Source: Chloroflexota bacterium (GTDB taxonomy: Bacteria; Chloroflexota; Ktedonobacteria; Ktedonobacterales; Ktedonobacteraceae). From it: 8,225 nt of DNA. The stretch spans positions 1 through 8,225 of the forward strand of contig VBHV01000193.1 in the NCBI GenBank assembly GCA_005881995.1, written 5' to 3'. The position numbers and the translations under genes are program-made. This document shows positions 1 through 5,839 of this stretch, piece after piece (position 1 is the first letter of the stretch; every line of letters starts with the position of its first letter). Under the pieces are notes generated by a model. That model saw only the letters and a list, made by a program, of their open reading frames with translations, searched no databases and had not been told where the DNA came from.

Positions 1-1173
1 GATCACAGCCTGGTGAAGCGGATGCCGCTAGAAGAAGGTCCCCTGGAAGAGCATCCAGAGTCGCGCTTTCATTTCTTAGAGACGATTCGCGAATATGCGC
101 TGGGACAGTTGGAGGCAAATGGAGAGCGTGAAGACGTGCAGCGACAGCACGCTACCTATTACCTGGCGCTCGCGGAACGCATTGAACCAAACCTAACGGG
201 CCGCGAGCAGTCTGGAGCAGTGTCGGTGCTGGCCCGCGAACAGGACAATCTACGAACGGCCTTAGCGTGGACTATTGAACACGATGAAGCCGACATAGTC
301 CAGCGGATGTGCGGCGCTCTCGGATTGTTTTGGGAAGCAAGCACCCAATTTCAGGAGGCCCATCACTGGATCGATGCAGCCCTCAAGATGGCACAAGAGA
401 CGAAACTCCCGGTTCGCGCCAAATTGCTGATGGCGGCATCGCGCCTCGCTCTGTGGGAGATCGCTTGCGAACGTTCACGAGAACTGGCCCAGGAAGCTCT
501 GACGCTCTATGAAGCCGTTGAAGACGTTGTTGGGAAAACCCAGGCCAATTTTCAAATTGGCGATACCTGGCATATGCAAGGCGAATATGTGCTGGCAACC
601 AGGTACCTTGAAGAGAGCTTGCACCTCCTCTATGAGCAAGAAGATTGGCGCGGCTATGCCTTTACATTGAGCAGGTTAGGGGCGATGGCGACACTCCAGG
701 GCGACTTTCCGCAGGCGCGAACATGGCTGAGCAAAGCGGTGACGCTTCAGCGCGAGTATAGTGAACCGGGCTCGCTCAATGTCACGCTTGTCTACCTGGG
801 CGTGCTGGCTCTTACCCAGGGCGATCTGATACAGAGCATCGCCTACCTGCGCGAGGGGTTACTCCTGGCGCAACAAACAGGCAATCGCTATATGCTTGCC
901 ATCGATTTAATCACGTTTGGCTGCTTGTTAGGAACAATCCGAGGGCCATTCTATGCAGCACGCGTGTGCAGTGGCGCAGAAGCGCTCTTTGAGAGCCTGA
1001 ATACTGCGCTGCCAGCAGCATACCGCCCACTGTATGATGCTTACCTTGGCAGCATTAAGTCACAGATCGACGATACAACATGGGCAACATGGTGGGCAGA
1101 AGGCAAAGTCCTCTCCCAGGAGGAGATGAGCACGCTTTGTCTGAGCACGCCAGCCGATCAACCACTTCTCTAG
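1..1173 (+). CDS. Regulatory ATPase C-terminal part with TPR repeats (5' truncated by window)
   Basis: The reading frame is open from base 1 (DHSLVKRMPL...) so the gene starts upstream; the GTG at 13 is probably an internal valine. The stretch RFHFLETIREYALGQLEANG (about residues 18-37 counted from that GTG) is the hallmark that follows the nucleotide-binding domain in LuxR/AfsR-like and NB-ARC/STAND regulatory ATPases ('RFrlLETIREYAleqL'). An alpha-helical region follows with degenerate tetratricopeptide repeats, roughly residues 137-170, 177-209, 217-249 and 256-289, each with the A/G-x-x-x-x-x-G-D/E-Y/F pattern. The tail (ARVCSGAEALFESLN... TWWAEGKVLSQEEMSTL, about 316-375) matches the usual C-terminal end of these proteins. 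It ends at TAG without a C-terminal LuxR helix-turn-helix, so any DNA-binding domain would be N-terminal and outside the window. TPRs probably bind a partner protein or sense a ligand to gate the ATPase. It converges with the glycoside hydrolase gene 74 bp away, with no clear terminator between. Family assignment is firm; the target is unknown. Confidence 0.85.
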   Translation, partial: DHSLVKRMPLEEGPLEEHPESRFHFLETIREYALGQLEANGEREDVQRQHATYYLALAERIEPNLTGREQSGAVSVLAREQDNLRTALAWTIEHDEADIVQRMCGALGLFWEASTQFQEAHHWIDAALKMAQETKLPVRAKLLMAASRLALWEIACERSRELAQEALTLYEAVEDVVGKTQANFQIGDTWHMQGEYVLATRYLEESLHLLYEQEDWRGYAFTLSRLGAMATLQGDFPQARTWLSKAVTLQREYSEPGSLNVTLVYLGVLALTQGDLIQSIAYLREGLLLAQQTGNRYMLAIDLITFGCLLGTIRGPFYAARVCSGAEALFESLNTALPAAYRPLYDAYLGSIKSQIDDTTWATWWAEGKVLSQEEMSTLCLSTPADQPLL

Positions 1174-1247
1174 GAGAAGGTTTCTTCGGAAAGAGGCCAC
1201 ACGGCTGGAGTTGCTCAGATACGCATCCCTGTCAGGGGGTGAGAGTG

Positions 1248-2843
1248 TCACTTCCATCCCACCGCGTCAATATACACGTTCCCACTAACGGGGGTTGCGC
1301 TGTTTGTATTAAACTGCACACCCAGCTGGCGCAATTGACCGGTCACTCCAGCGGGAAGGGTGAACGTCAGGCGATTCCAGGTTCCGGATTGAAAGGTGAT
1401 CATCGCGTCTGGGTCAAACCAGTGATACAGGCTATCCATCACGAATACTTTCGCTTCGATATGGGGTGAATTCGCAGGCAGGTAGATGTACATCGTCACA
1501 GTTTGTCCTGCCTGCGGGTATGTTGAGAGATTTGAATGCCCCACCGACACGAAAGGAAAATCTCCATCGCCCATATTAGTCAGGGTCACCTGCAAGGAAT
1601 GCTTATCCCCCATGCCAACCGTCGCACTGTTTTGCACATTTGAAACCTCACCGCGTCCGCTCCATCCATCAATGCTGCCGTCTTCAAAGGTGAAAGACGA
1701 ATACTGGTTGGGAGAAACCGTCGGGGTGGGATTGTGGTTACCATTACCGTTGCCATTGCCGGTAGGATATGTGGGTTGCGGTTGTCCCGGCGCCGTCGTT
1801 GGGACCGGCGTGGGTGGTTGTCCTCCGACGATCATGGATTGATACTGGCCGAGGAAGGCTGTTCCCTGCGCCGTGGCAGAGCTGCTGGATGAGATCATTG
1901 GAATGGCGGTATTCGTAACCGAGTATTGCATCGAAGCGAAGATGCCGTTCGCTGCCAGCGTTTGCAGCGCGTTCGCCGTCCAGGTTGACATGAATGCGCT
2001 GTCATTGTTCTTGCCGTCATTGGGCACAGCATTGGGGGCGTAGTTCCACTCGGTAATCATAATGGGCAGCGCGGTGCCGATTGTGGACTGCATCGCTGAG
2101 CGCGCATCGCTGATATGGTTGGTCCAGTTCGCAATGTGCGAGATACAGATACTGCTCGCCCATGAATCATCACAGGTATACTCGTGCCAGCTTACCTGGT
2201 TCGGATGCGGGTTGGCGTTCTGTAAAAAGGTGGTGAGATAGGTGCGATCATACTGAAAATTGACCGGGCCAACAAATTGACCCTGCGGCGCGAGGCGTTT
2301 CAGTTGTGGTACCACTGCATTCCACGAAGCCGTGTAGCCATTTACATCAACTCCCAGTAGGTCCTCTTCATTACCGTATTCATAGTAGACCACACCGTTC
2401 CCGAAAATACGGTTCATATCGTTGATGACCAGCGAATCATCGGCCAACACATTTGAGTCTACCGCCCCGCGCAAAACGACCAGTGGCACCGCGCCAAGCG
2501 ATTTGATGACCTGGGCCGCCTGGATTTCCGTCCCCTCAGACAAACTTGAACGCACGGGCATGCGTATCATGCGCACATGCATTTGTTGGAGCAGGCCACG
2601 TGTCGTTGAGGATGTTAATATCTGGTCGTTGCTGTCGAATAATCCCATATTCGTGCCAAACAAGAGCGGCGAGACAGGGGGCGCAAGTTGTACCGATCCC
2701 TTATTGTTTTGTGATGGCACGCCGCCAAAAACGCCGCTTGCTAACCTCCACGTAGTCAGACCCAGAAGAATGATGACAATACCCAGTGTCACAATGCCTT
2801 TGATGCTGCCAAGTTTCCCCAGTTTTCCTGGTATCTTTGCCAT
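1248..2843 (-). CDS. Membrane-anchored clan GH-A-like glycoside hydrolase with C-terminal carbohydrate-binding-like domain
   Basis: The 531-residue protein starts with a short basic segment and one hydrophobic helix (about residues 16-37), which acts as an uncleaved anchor or signal, so the rest should be extracytoplasmic. Residues 55-340 look like a (beta/alpha)8 barrel: VVYYEYGNEED (151-161) resembles the strand-4 Asn-Glu acid/base motif (E159), SWHEY (218-222) resembles the strand-6 His motif, and PIMITEWNYAP (260-270) resembles the strand-7 nucleophile Glu (E265). C224 and C233 could form a disulfide. A Pro/Thr/Gln linker with a Gly-Asn run (342-380) leads to a beta-rich domain (381-531, FTFEDGSIDGW ... 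VYIDAVGW) typical of jelly-roll carbohydrate-binding modules. The likely activity is cleavage of a beta-linked glycan; the exact GH family (GH39-, GH5- or GH51-like) and substrate cannot be told. The start is supported by AAAGGAG at 2854-2860, 10 nt before ATG. It lies downstream of, and co-oriented with, a mannosyltransferase-like gene, but the 385-bp gap has its own candidate promoter. Confidence 0.78.
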   Translation of the reverse strand: MAKIPGKLGKLGSIKGIVTLGIVIILLGLTTWRLASGVFGGVPSQNNKGSVQLAPPVSPLLFGTNMGLFDSNDQILTSSTTRGLLQQMHVRMIRMPVRSSLSEGTEIQAAQVIKSLGAVPLVVLRGAVDSNVLADDSLVINDMNRIFGNGVVYYEYGNEEDLLGVDVNGYTASWNAVVPQLKRLAPQGQFVGPVNFQYDRTYLTTFLQNANPHPNQVSWHEYTCDDSWASSICISHIANWTNHISDARSAMQSTIGTALPIMITEWNYAPNAVPNDGKNNDSAFMSTWTANALQTLAANGIFASMQYSVTNTAIPMISSSSSATAQGTAFLGQYQSMIVGGQPPTPVPTTAPGQPQPTYPTGNGNGNGNHNPTPTVSPNQYSSFTFEDGSIDGWSGRGEVSNVQNSATVGMGDKHSLQVTLTNMGDGDFPFVSVGHSNLSTYPQAGQTVTMYIYLPANSPHIEAKVFVMDSLYHWFDPDAMITFQSGTWNRLTFTLPAGVTGQLRQLGVQFNTNSATPVSGNVYIDAVGWK

Positions 2844-2853
2844 ACCCTAGAAA

Positions 2854-2860
2854 CTCCTTT
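2854..2860 (-). promoter_or_regulatory. Ribosome-binding site of the glycoside hydrolase
   Basis: The minus strand reads AAAGGAG followed by 10 nt and the ATG whose last base in plus coordinates is 2841. It is a near-perfect Shine-Dalgarno and fixes the start at 2843. Confidence 0.7.
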
Positions 2861-2908
2861 ACTGCCCATTTTGTCAACGCCATGTGGAAGTGTAGTACCT
2901 GGAACCTT

Positions 2909-3067
2909 CATCCTGGGTAGGATGCATGGTAGTTTCCTTGAAAGCCATCCTGCCAACGCACTGCTTGCTAGCTACGCTCAGGCAGGATGCATGGTAGTTT
3001 CCTTGAAAGCCATCCTGCCAACGCACGGCATGCTAGTGCTGCGCACTCAGGCAGGATGCATGGTAGT
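2909..3067. repeat. Cluster of REP-like direct repeats with internal inverted arms
   Basis: A 43-bp unit occurs as two identical copies (2919-2961 and 2984-3026) and a 15-bp partial third copy (3053-3067), with starts 65 and 69 bp apart. The spacers are related to each other: both contain GCTAG and end in CTCAGGC. Each unit contains inverted arms: GGCAGGATG (2981-2989, 3050-3058, and 2916-2924 with one mismatch) against CATCCTGCC (2946-2954, 3011-3019), so successive 9-bp arms can pair within or between units. At the proximal end CATCCT-gggt-AGGATG (2909-2924) forms a tight hairpin that looks like a unit with a collapsed spacer. This resembles REP/BIME-type palindromic repeats. It sits in the putative leader of the hydrolase gene. 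Confidence 0.8.
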
Positions 3068-3127
3068 ACTAAAGCGTGATGAGCGGTAGTCATGTAACTC
3101 CCCCGTACACAATGACTATCATTGGCA

Positions 3128-3147
3128 CATCTTCATAGATGAAGATG
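3128..3147. promoter_or_regulatory. 20-bp perfect dyad, possible operator
   Basis: CATCTTCAT-AG-ATGAAGATG has perfect 9-bp arms around a 2-bp centre, a form typical of dimeric regulator sites and too tight for a stable RNA loop. It begins a few bases downstream of the likely transcription start set by the -10 at 3160-3165 (minus strand), a position where a repressor could block initiation. The regulator is unknown; chance is possible but unlikely for 18 paired bases. Confidence 0.4.
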
Positions 3148-3159
3148 CATCCTATGCTG

Positions 3160-3168
3160 AATATAGCA
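3160..3168 (-). promoter_or_regulatory. Candidate extended -10 promoter for the glycoside hydrolase
   Basis: The minus strand reads TGC-TATATT, an extended -10 (TGn plus a one-mismatch TATAAT). No good -35 hexamer is found 16-19 bp upstream, which is acceptable for extended -10 promoters. It would place transcription start near 3153. Confidence 0.35.
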
Positions 3169-3202
3169 TCGACTTTTTTGATGGGAGTAGCTCTTGGTGG
3201 AA

Positions 3203-3214
3203 AATGGTACCATT
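3203..3214. repeat. 12-bp perfect palindrome
   Basis: AATGGTACCATT is self-complementary and lies 15-26 bp past the mannosyltransferase stop codon. It has no loop and no T-run on either side, so a terminator role is not supported; a protein-binding site or chance are alternatives. Confidence 0.3.
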
Positions 3215-3226
3215 GCGCTATAGATT

Positions 3227-3263
3227 GGTTAAGAAAACTTAACTTTTGTAAGAAATCTTAACC
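3227..3263. repeat. Inverted repeat spanning the mannosyltransferase stop codon
   Basis: GGTTAAGA (3227-3234) and TCTTAACC (3256-3263) are perfect 8-bp arms around a 21-nt AT-rich loop. They enclose the last codons and the TAA stop (3229-3231) of the minus-strand gene. It might fold at the mRNA 3' end, but it lacks the GC-rich stem and T-run of an intrinsic terminator. Confidence 0.3.
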
Positions 3264-5055
3264 TTCTCAGCAGGGCTGCTCCTGCCAGAGGGATCAACCA
3301 TGCCCATAGCCCACCCAGGAATGACCACTGAAATCCCGGAAAGCCTGGTACAAAGGTATGAAGCGGTCCCCAGGTCATGAAGCAATAGAGACTGAGCATG
3401 CTAAAGACCAGCAGCCGCGCCATCCAGGGAGCGCGCATTGGCCAGAACTGCCAGGGGTTGGACGCGGTACCTGGATTGTCAACAGGCACCATCTCCTCAG
3501 TATCTTTATCGGAAGCTTCGAGGAGCGCGAATAGGCCAAAAAACACGACAATATACCAGGACCAGAACCAGGGGGAGCCAATAGCGCAATACAGCAGCCA
3601 GGTCAGTGCCATCCAACGAATGAGCTGGTGCAATGTACCTATGTGATTGGGAGCGCGTAGTGCGCGCCACAGTATAACAAGATAGAGCAGCACAAATATA
3701 CAACGCTCCGCGGGTGAGCCGAGGGGTGCGCCGAGTACAAATCCGAATAGAGCTGCCATACTATTGTAGAAATGCGCCAGAAAATCGGCAGGTGTATTGA
3801 TGGTTCGGTACGTCGCCGGATTCACTTGAAATACATTGAAAATAGCTCCGTCCTGCCAGAAAGGAAGGTAGCATAGGACAATTACTCCCGCGTAGGTAGC
3901 CACCGTTGTCAGCGCTCGTTTGATGTGCCTGCCCGTTGAACTCTGCATCCATATATAGAGCGCCAGCCCAGGAAACAGCAGCACGGCATTGATCTTCACG
4001 CAGGTCGCCAGCGCGAGTAGAACAGCCGCAGCTACCGGTGTATGCAAATCCGCTGGAATACGCTCGATTAGCTTTTTCACGGGCAGAGCTACCAGAGTCT
4101 GCCCGGTCTTCTCGCATACCAGCACCCAGATTACCAGCAGGACAAAGACTAATAAGACCGCATCATTATGCGCATTCACACTGGCTTCAAATAATAACAG
4201 AGGATTCCAGGCAAACGCCAACGTTGCCTCCAGGCGTTTGCGGTATGCAGATGCGGAATCATGCCCGCCCAGGTGCTGCATCTTACCAGTTATTGACCAT
4301 ACCAGCCAGGTAGATAGAAGGTGCATGGCAAAACCCAGCACGCGCAACGCAATGACCATCGGCAGAATGTAGGTATTCCCAAAGAGCGAAATCACCCATT
4401 GCAAAAAACTGGCAATAATGGCCCAGGTAGGGCCATAGGCCGAGGGTTGATCTACCCAGAGAACGTACTTGTATATGACATCGCTGTGTATGGCGGTAGG
4501 GATCGTCGTGAGGGGATTCAGGTGATATAGTACACCAATACGGGCATACGCGATGTAGGAGTACAGGTCAGGTGATGTCACAGCCGGAATCAGCATGTAC
4601 AGGATGCCGAGCGCTACTGTTGAACACCATAGGAAACGCCAGGAGATGTATTGAGGTAAACGACGGACTGCAACCAGGTAAACCACAAAAACGATAAGGA
4701 AAGCATAGAGCAGTAGAGGCAACTTTGCCCAGCTTTGCAAAACATCCGGCGTGCCCGTTACGTGCATAAAGGGAACTGGCGCAATGATCGACCAGCCTGG
4801 AAATAGTAGCAGCGAAGGCCATACGGGCCAGGTTCCCAGTTGTGTCAGCGTCGCCTCGTGAAACCAGAAGTCTCGCAACGGCAGCACCGCATCCAGGAGT
4901 AAAATTGCTGTTGCCATCGCGGAAAGCATGGCAACGGGCCATAAAATACTGATCTTGCGCCTGAGACGCTGGTCGTCCTCCACATCAGGAACGTCTTGAG
5001 ATGCTACAATGTTCCTGAGACGCCTATCGTCATTACGTTCGATTGTTGTTTTCAT
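3229..5055 (-). CDS. Polytopic GT-C mannosyltransferase-like protein (MptB/GT87-type)
   Basis: The 608-residue protein has a hydrophilic N-tail (1-34) and about a dozen hydrophobic spans, e.g. around 36-58, 112-130, 140-160, 210-225, 229-252, 295-315, 340-368, 383-400, 452-465, 481-512, 545-562 and 576-596. Motifs fit polyprenol-phosphate-mannose alpha-mannosyltransferases of the DUF2029/MptB kind: SPDLYSYIAYARIG (161-174) with NPL (180-182), a conserved YGP (207-209), WNPLLLFEASVNAHNDA (283-299), CVKINAVLLFP (352-362) and SPWFWSWYIV (494-503). Such enzymes move mannose from a lipid carrier to an acceptor glycan or lipid on the outer face of the membrane. The acceptor and sugar are not deducible, and another polyprenyl-linked hexose is possible. 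The start follows AAGGAA with only 3 nt spacing (5059-5064); the next Met is residue 43, inside the first membrane span, so this start is preferred. A 29-bp perfect hairpin lies 16 nt upstream of the start codon, which may affect expression. Confidence 0.8.
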   Translation of the reverse strand: MKTTIERNDDRRLRNIVASQDVPDVEDDQRLRRKISILWPVAMLSAMATAILLLDAVLPLRDFWFHEATLTQLGTWPVWPSLLLFPGWSIIAPVPFMHVTGTPDVLQSWAKLPLLLYAFLIVFVVYLVAVRRLPQYISWRFLWCSTVALGILYMLIPAVTSPDLYSYIAYARIGVLYHLNPLTTIPTAIHSDVIYKYVLWVDQPSAYGPTWAIIASFLQWVISLFGNTYILPMVIALRVLGFAMHLLSTWLVWSITGKMQHLGGHDSASAYRKRLEATLAFAWNPLLLFEASVNAHNDAVLLVFVLLVIWVLVCEKTGQTLVALPVKKLIERIPADLHTPVAAAVLLALATCVKINAVLLFPGLALYIWMQSSTGRHIKRALTTVATYAGVIVLCYLPFWQDGAIFNVFQVNPATYRTINTPADFLAHFYNSMAALFGFVLGAPLGSPAERCIFVLLYLVILWRALRAPNHIGTLHQLIRWMALTWLLYCAIGSPWFWSWYIVVFFGLFALLEASDKDTEEMVPVDNPGTASNPWQFWPMRAPWMARLLVFSMLSLYCFMTWGPLHTFVPGFPGFQWSFLGGLWAWLIPLAGAALLRRLRFLTKVKFS

Positions 5056-5071
5056 TAGTTCCTTACAGACT

Positions 5072-5134
5072 TACCAGGGCAGGGGCAAGCCCAGCTCGTA
5101 TGAGGTACGAGCTGGGCTTGCCCCTGCCCTGGTA
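5072..5134. repeat. Perfect 29-bp inverted repeat (long hairpin)
   Basis: The left arm 5072-5100 and right arm 5106-5134 are exact reverse complements over 29 bases, separated by the 5-nt loop TGAGG. The arms are GC-rich (core CAGGGCAGGGGCAAGCCC) and would fold into a very stable stem in either RNA strand. Neither flank has a T-run, so it is not a textbook intrinsic terminator. In the minus-strand mRNA the stem ends just before the ribosome-binding site of the mannosyltransferase gene. The most likely readings are a dispersed palindromic repeat (REP/MITE-like) or a leader hairpin affecting translation or transcription. Confidence 0.9.
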
Positions 5135-5229
5135 GCAGGAGCTTTCCCGGGCAATTTTGACGCCCACCTGTTGCTTACGGTCCATTGAGAAAATGCATAG
5201 TTCTTCTTGAGAGTTTCTTGATTTTTGTC

Positions 5230-5238
5230 TGCTACAAT
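5230..5238 (+). promoter_or_regulatory. Candidate extended -10 promoter for the DUF1800 locus
   Basis: TGC-TACAAT is an extended -10 with one mismatch to TATAAT. A TTGAGA lies 20 bp upstream, too far for an ideal -35. Transcription would start near 5245, about 100 nt before the ATG at 5348. Confidence 0.45.
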
Positions 5239-5334
5239 AGCAATCAACAAGAATCTCATCTGCGAGGTGTTCCAAAGCACTAAGACGAAATAGAATAAAG
5301 ATAGGTCACGAATAGTTTGAATTAATCGCGCGCT

Positions 5335-5338
5335 GGAG
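5335..5338 (+). promoter_or_regulatory. Ribosome-binding site of the DUF1800 N-terminal part
   Basis: GGAG lies 9 nt before the ATG at 5348 and supports this start over the in-frame ATG at 5360. Confidence 0.5.
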
Positions 5339-5347
5339 CCAATAGAC

Positions 5348-5839
5348 ATGGATTCGCCTATGTATGAACAACCAACCGAACCTCAAGATTATATAAATTC
5401 GATACCCGGTGAGGGACCAGCACCAGGCGTTCCCACCACCCCCTTGCAGGCACCTGGCCTCCTTGCATCCCCGGCTGTTGCGCCATCTCCCGCTCATTCA
5501 AATAGCGCGCATGTGCCATCCCGCCGCAGGTTTATGGGGAAATCCATTGGAACTCTTGCCGCTCTCGGCAGCACAGGTGTTGCCGCGGCTATTGGCGGTG
5601 TTGCGCTGGAACAATGGATTCAGCATGGCGGATTGAGCAACCTGTTTCACCATGGTTCGATGGCAAATGATGCGCAAATCGGTCACCTGTTGCGCCGCTC
5701 GGGCTTTGGAGTCTCACACGATGAATTGGCCCAGTACCGCGGCCTCAGCTTTAACGGCGCGGTAGACCAACTGCTCAACTACCAGCAAGTCTCCGATGAC
5801 GACATGCGTGGACGCAGCGCCCATTGCTGGAGAAAATGA
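5348..5839 (+). CDS. DUF1800 family protein, N-terminal fragment with Tat signal (broken gene)
   Basis: This 163-residue frame holds the front of a DUF1800 protein. Residues 1-57 are Pro/Ala-rich, followed by a twin-arginine motif SRRRFMGKS (58-66) and a hydrophobic, small-residue stretch (67-87), so the folded protein should be exported by Tat. The segment AQIGHLLRRSGFGVSHDELAQ (about 107-127) and the following AVDQLLNYQQVSDDDM (141-156) match the conserved N-terminal part of the family ('HLLrRaGFG... aVdrLL'). The last residues, RGRSAHCWRK, are not family-like and are read from the wrong frame: the same bases in the next frame give WTQRPLLEKM, the start of the conserved core that continues in the second fragment. 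The frame stops at TGA 5837-5839. The full gene should be roughly 550 residues or more; DUF1800 has no established biochemical activity. Confidence 0.7.
   Translation: MDSPMYEQPTEPQDYINSIPGEGPAPGVPTTPLQAPGLLASPAVAPSPAHSNSAHVPSRRRFMGKSIGTLAALGSTGVAAAIGGVALEQWIQHGGLSNLFHHGSMANDAQIGHLLRRSGFGVSHDELAQYRGLSFNGAVDQLLNYQQVSDDDMRGRSAHCWRK
5785..5839 (+). other. Frame break and apparent internal deletion in the DUF1800 gene
   Basis: The N-terminal frame reads VSDDDM up to 5806, and the conserved core resumes in a different frame as AWTQRPLLEKMTLFWHG from 5806. The core frame is closed upstream by a TGA at 5797-5799, so the two halves abut with no bases left over. Family members normally carry a helical linker, often with a Trp-rich 'WWL.RM' stretch, between these motifs, and it is absent in every frame here. 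An out-of-frame deletion explains this better than a single-base indel, though a sequencing or assembly error cannot be excluded. Confidence 0.7.

Larger units (their letters stand above)
2844..3228. other. Non-coding leader between the two minus-strand genes
   Basis: This 385-bp gap has no convincing gene. The open frame at 2871-3089 (+) only translates the local DNA repeats. It holds, in minus-strand transcription order, a 12-bp perfect palindrome aatggtaccatt (3203-3214), a candidate extended -10 (3160-3168), a 20-bp dyad (3128-3147), and a cluster of hairpin-forming direct repeats (2909-3067), ending at the hydrolase ribosome-binding site. If the promoter call is right, the hydrolase mRNA carries a structured leader of about 300 nt. 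Confidence 0.6.

Noticed and set aside
1174..1247. Bidirectional terminator between the convergent genes
   Set aside because: Only very short dyads such as CCCTG-t-CAGGG are present, with no T-run, so termination cannot be assigned.
2919..3067. Possible CRISPR array
   Set aside because: There are only two full units and one partial, units are 43 bp with internal dyads, the spacers are related to each other, and no cas gene is near.
2871..3089. Plus-strand 72-codon ORF
   Set aside because: Its translation only mirrors the DNA repeats, and it has no good ribosome-binding site or family signature.
3761..4942. Several ORFs of 69-127 codons on both strands inside the mannosyltransferase gene
   Set aside because: They are alternative-frame shadows of a well-supported polytopic membrane protein.
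5072..5134. Hairpin as an intrinsic terminator
   Set aside because: There is no T-run on either side and it stands upstream of, not behind, both flanking genes.
5135..5347. Minus-strand promoter for the mannosyltransferase gene
   Set aside because: TATTCT- and TTGATT-like hexamers exist on the minus strand but none pair at good spacing, so no site is called.
5785..5839. Programmed ribosomal frameshift in the DUF1800 gene
   Set aside because: No slippery heptamer or downstream pseudoknot is evident, and a frame change would still leave the family linker missing.
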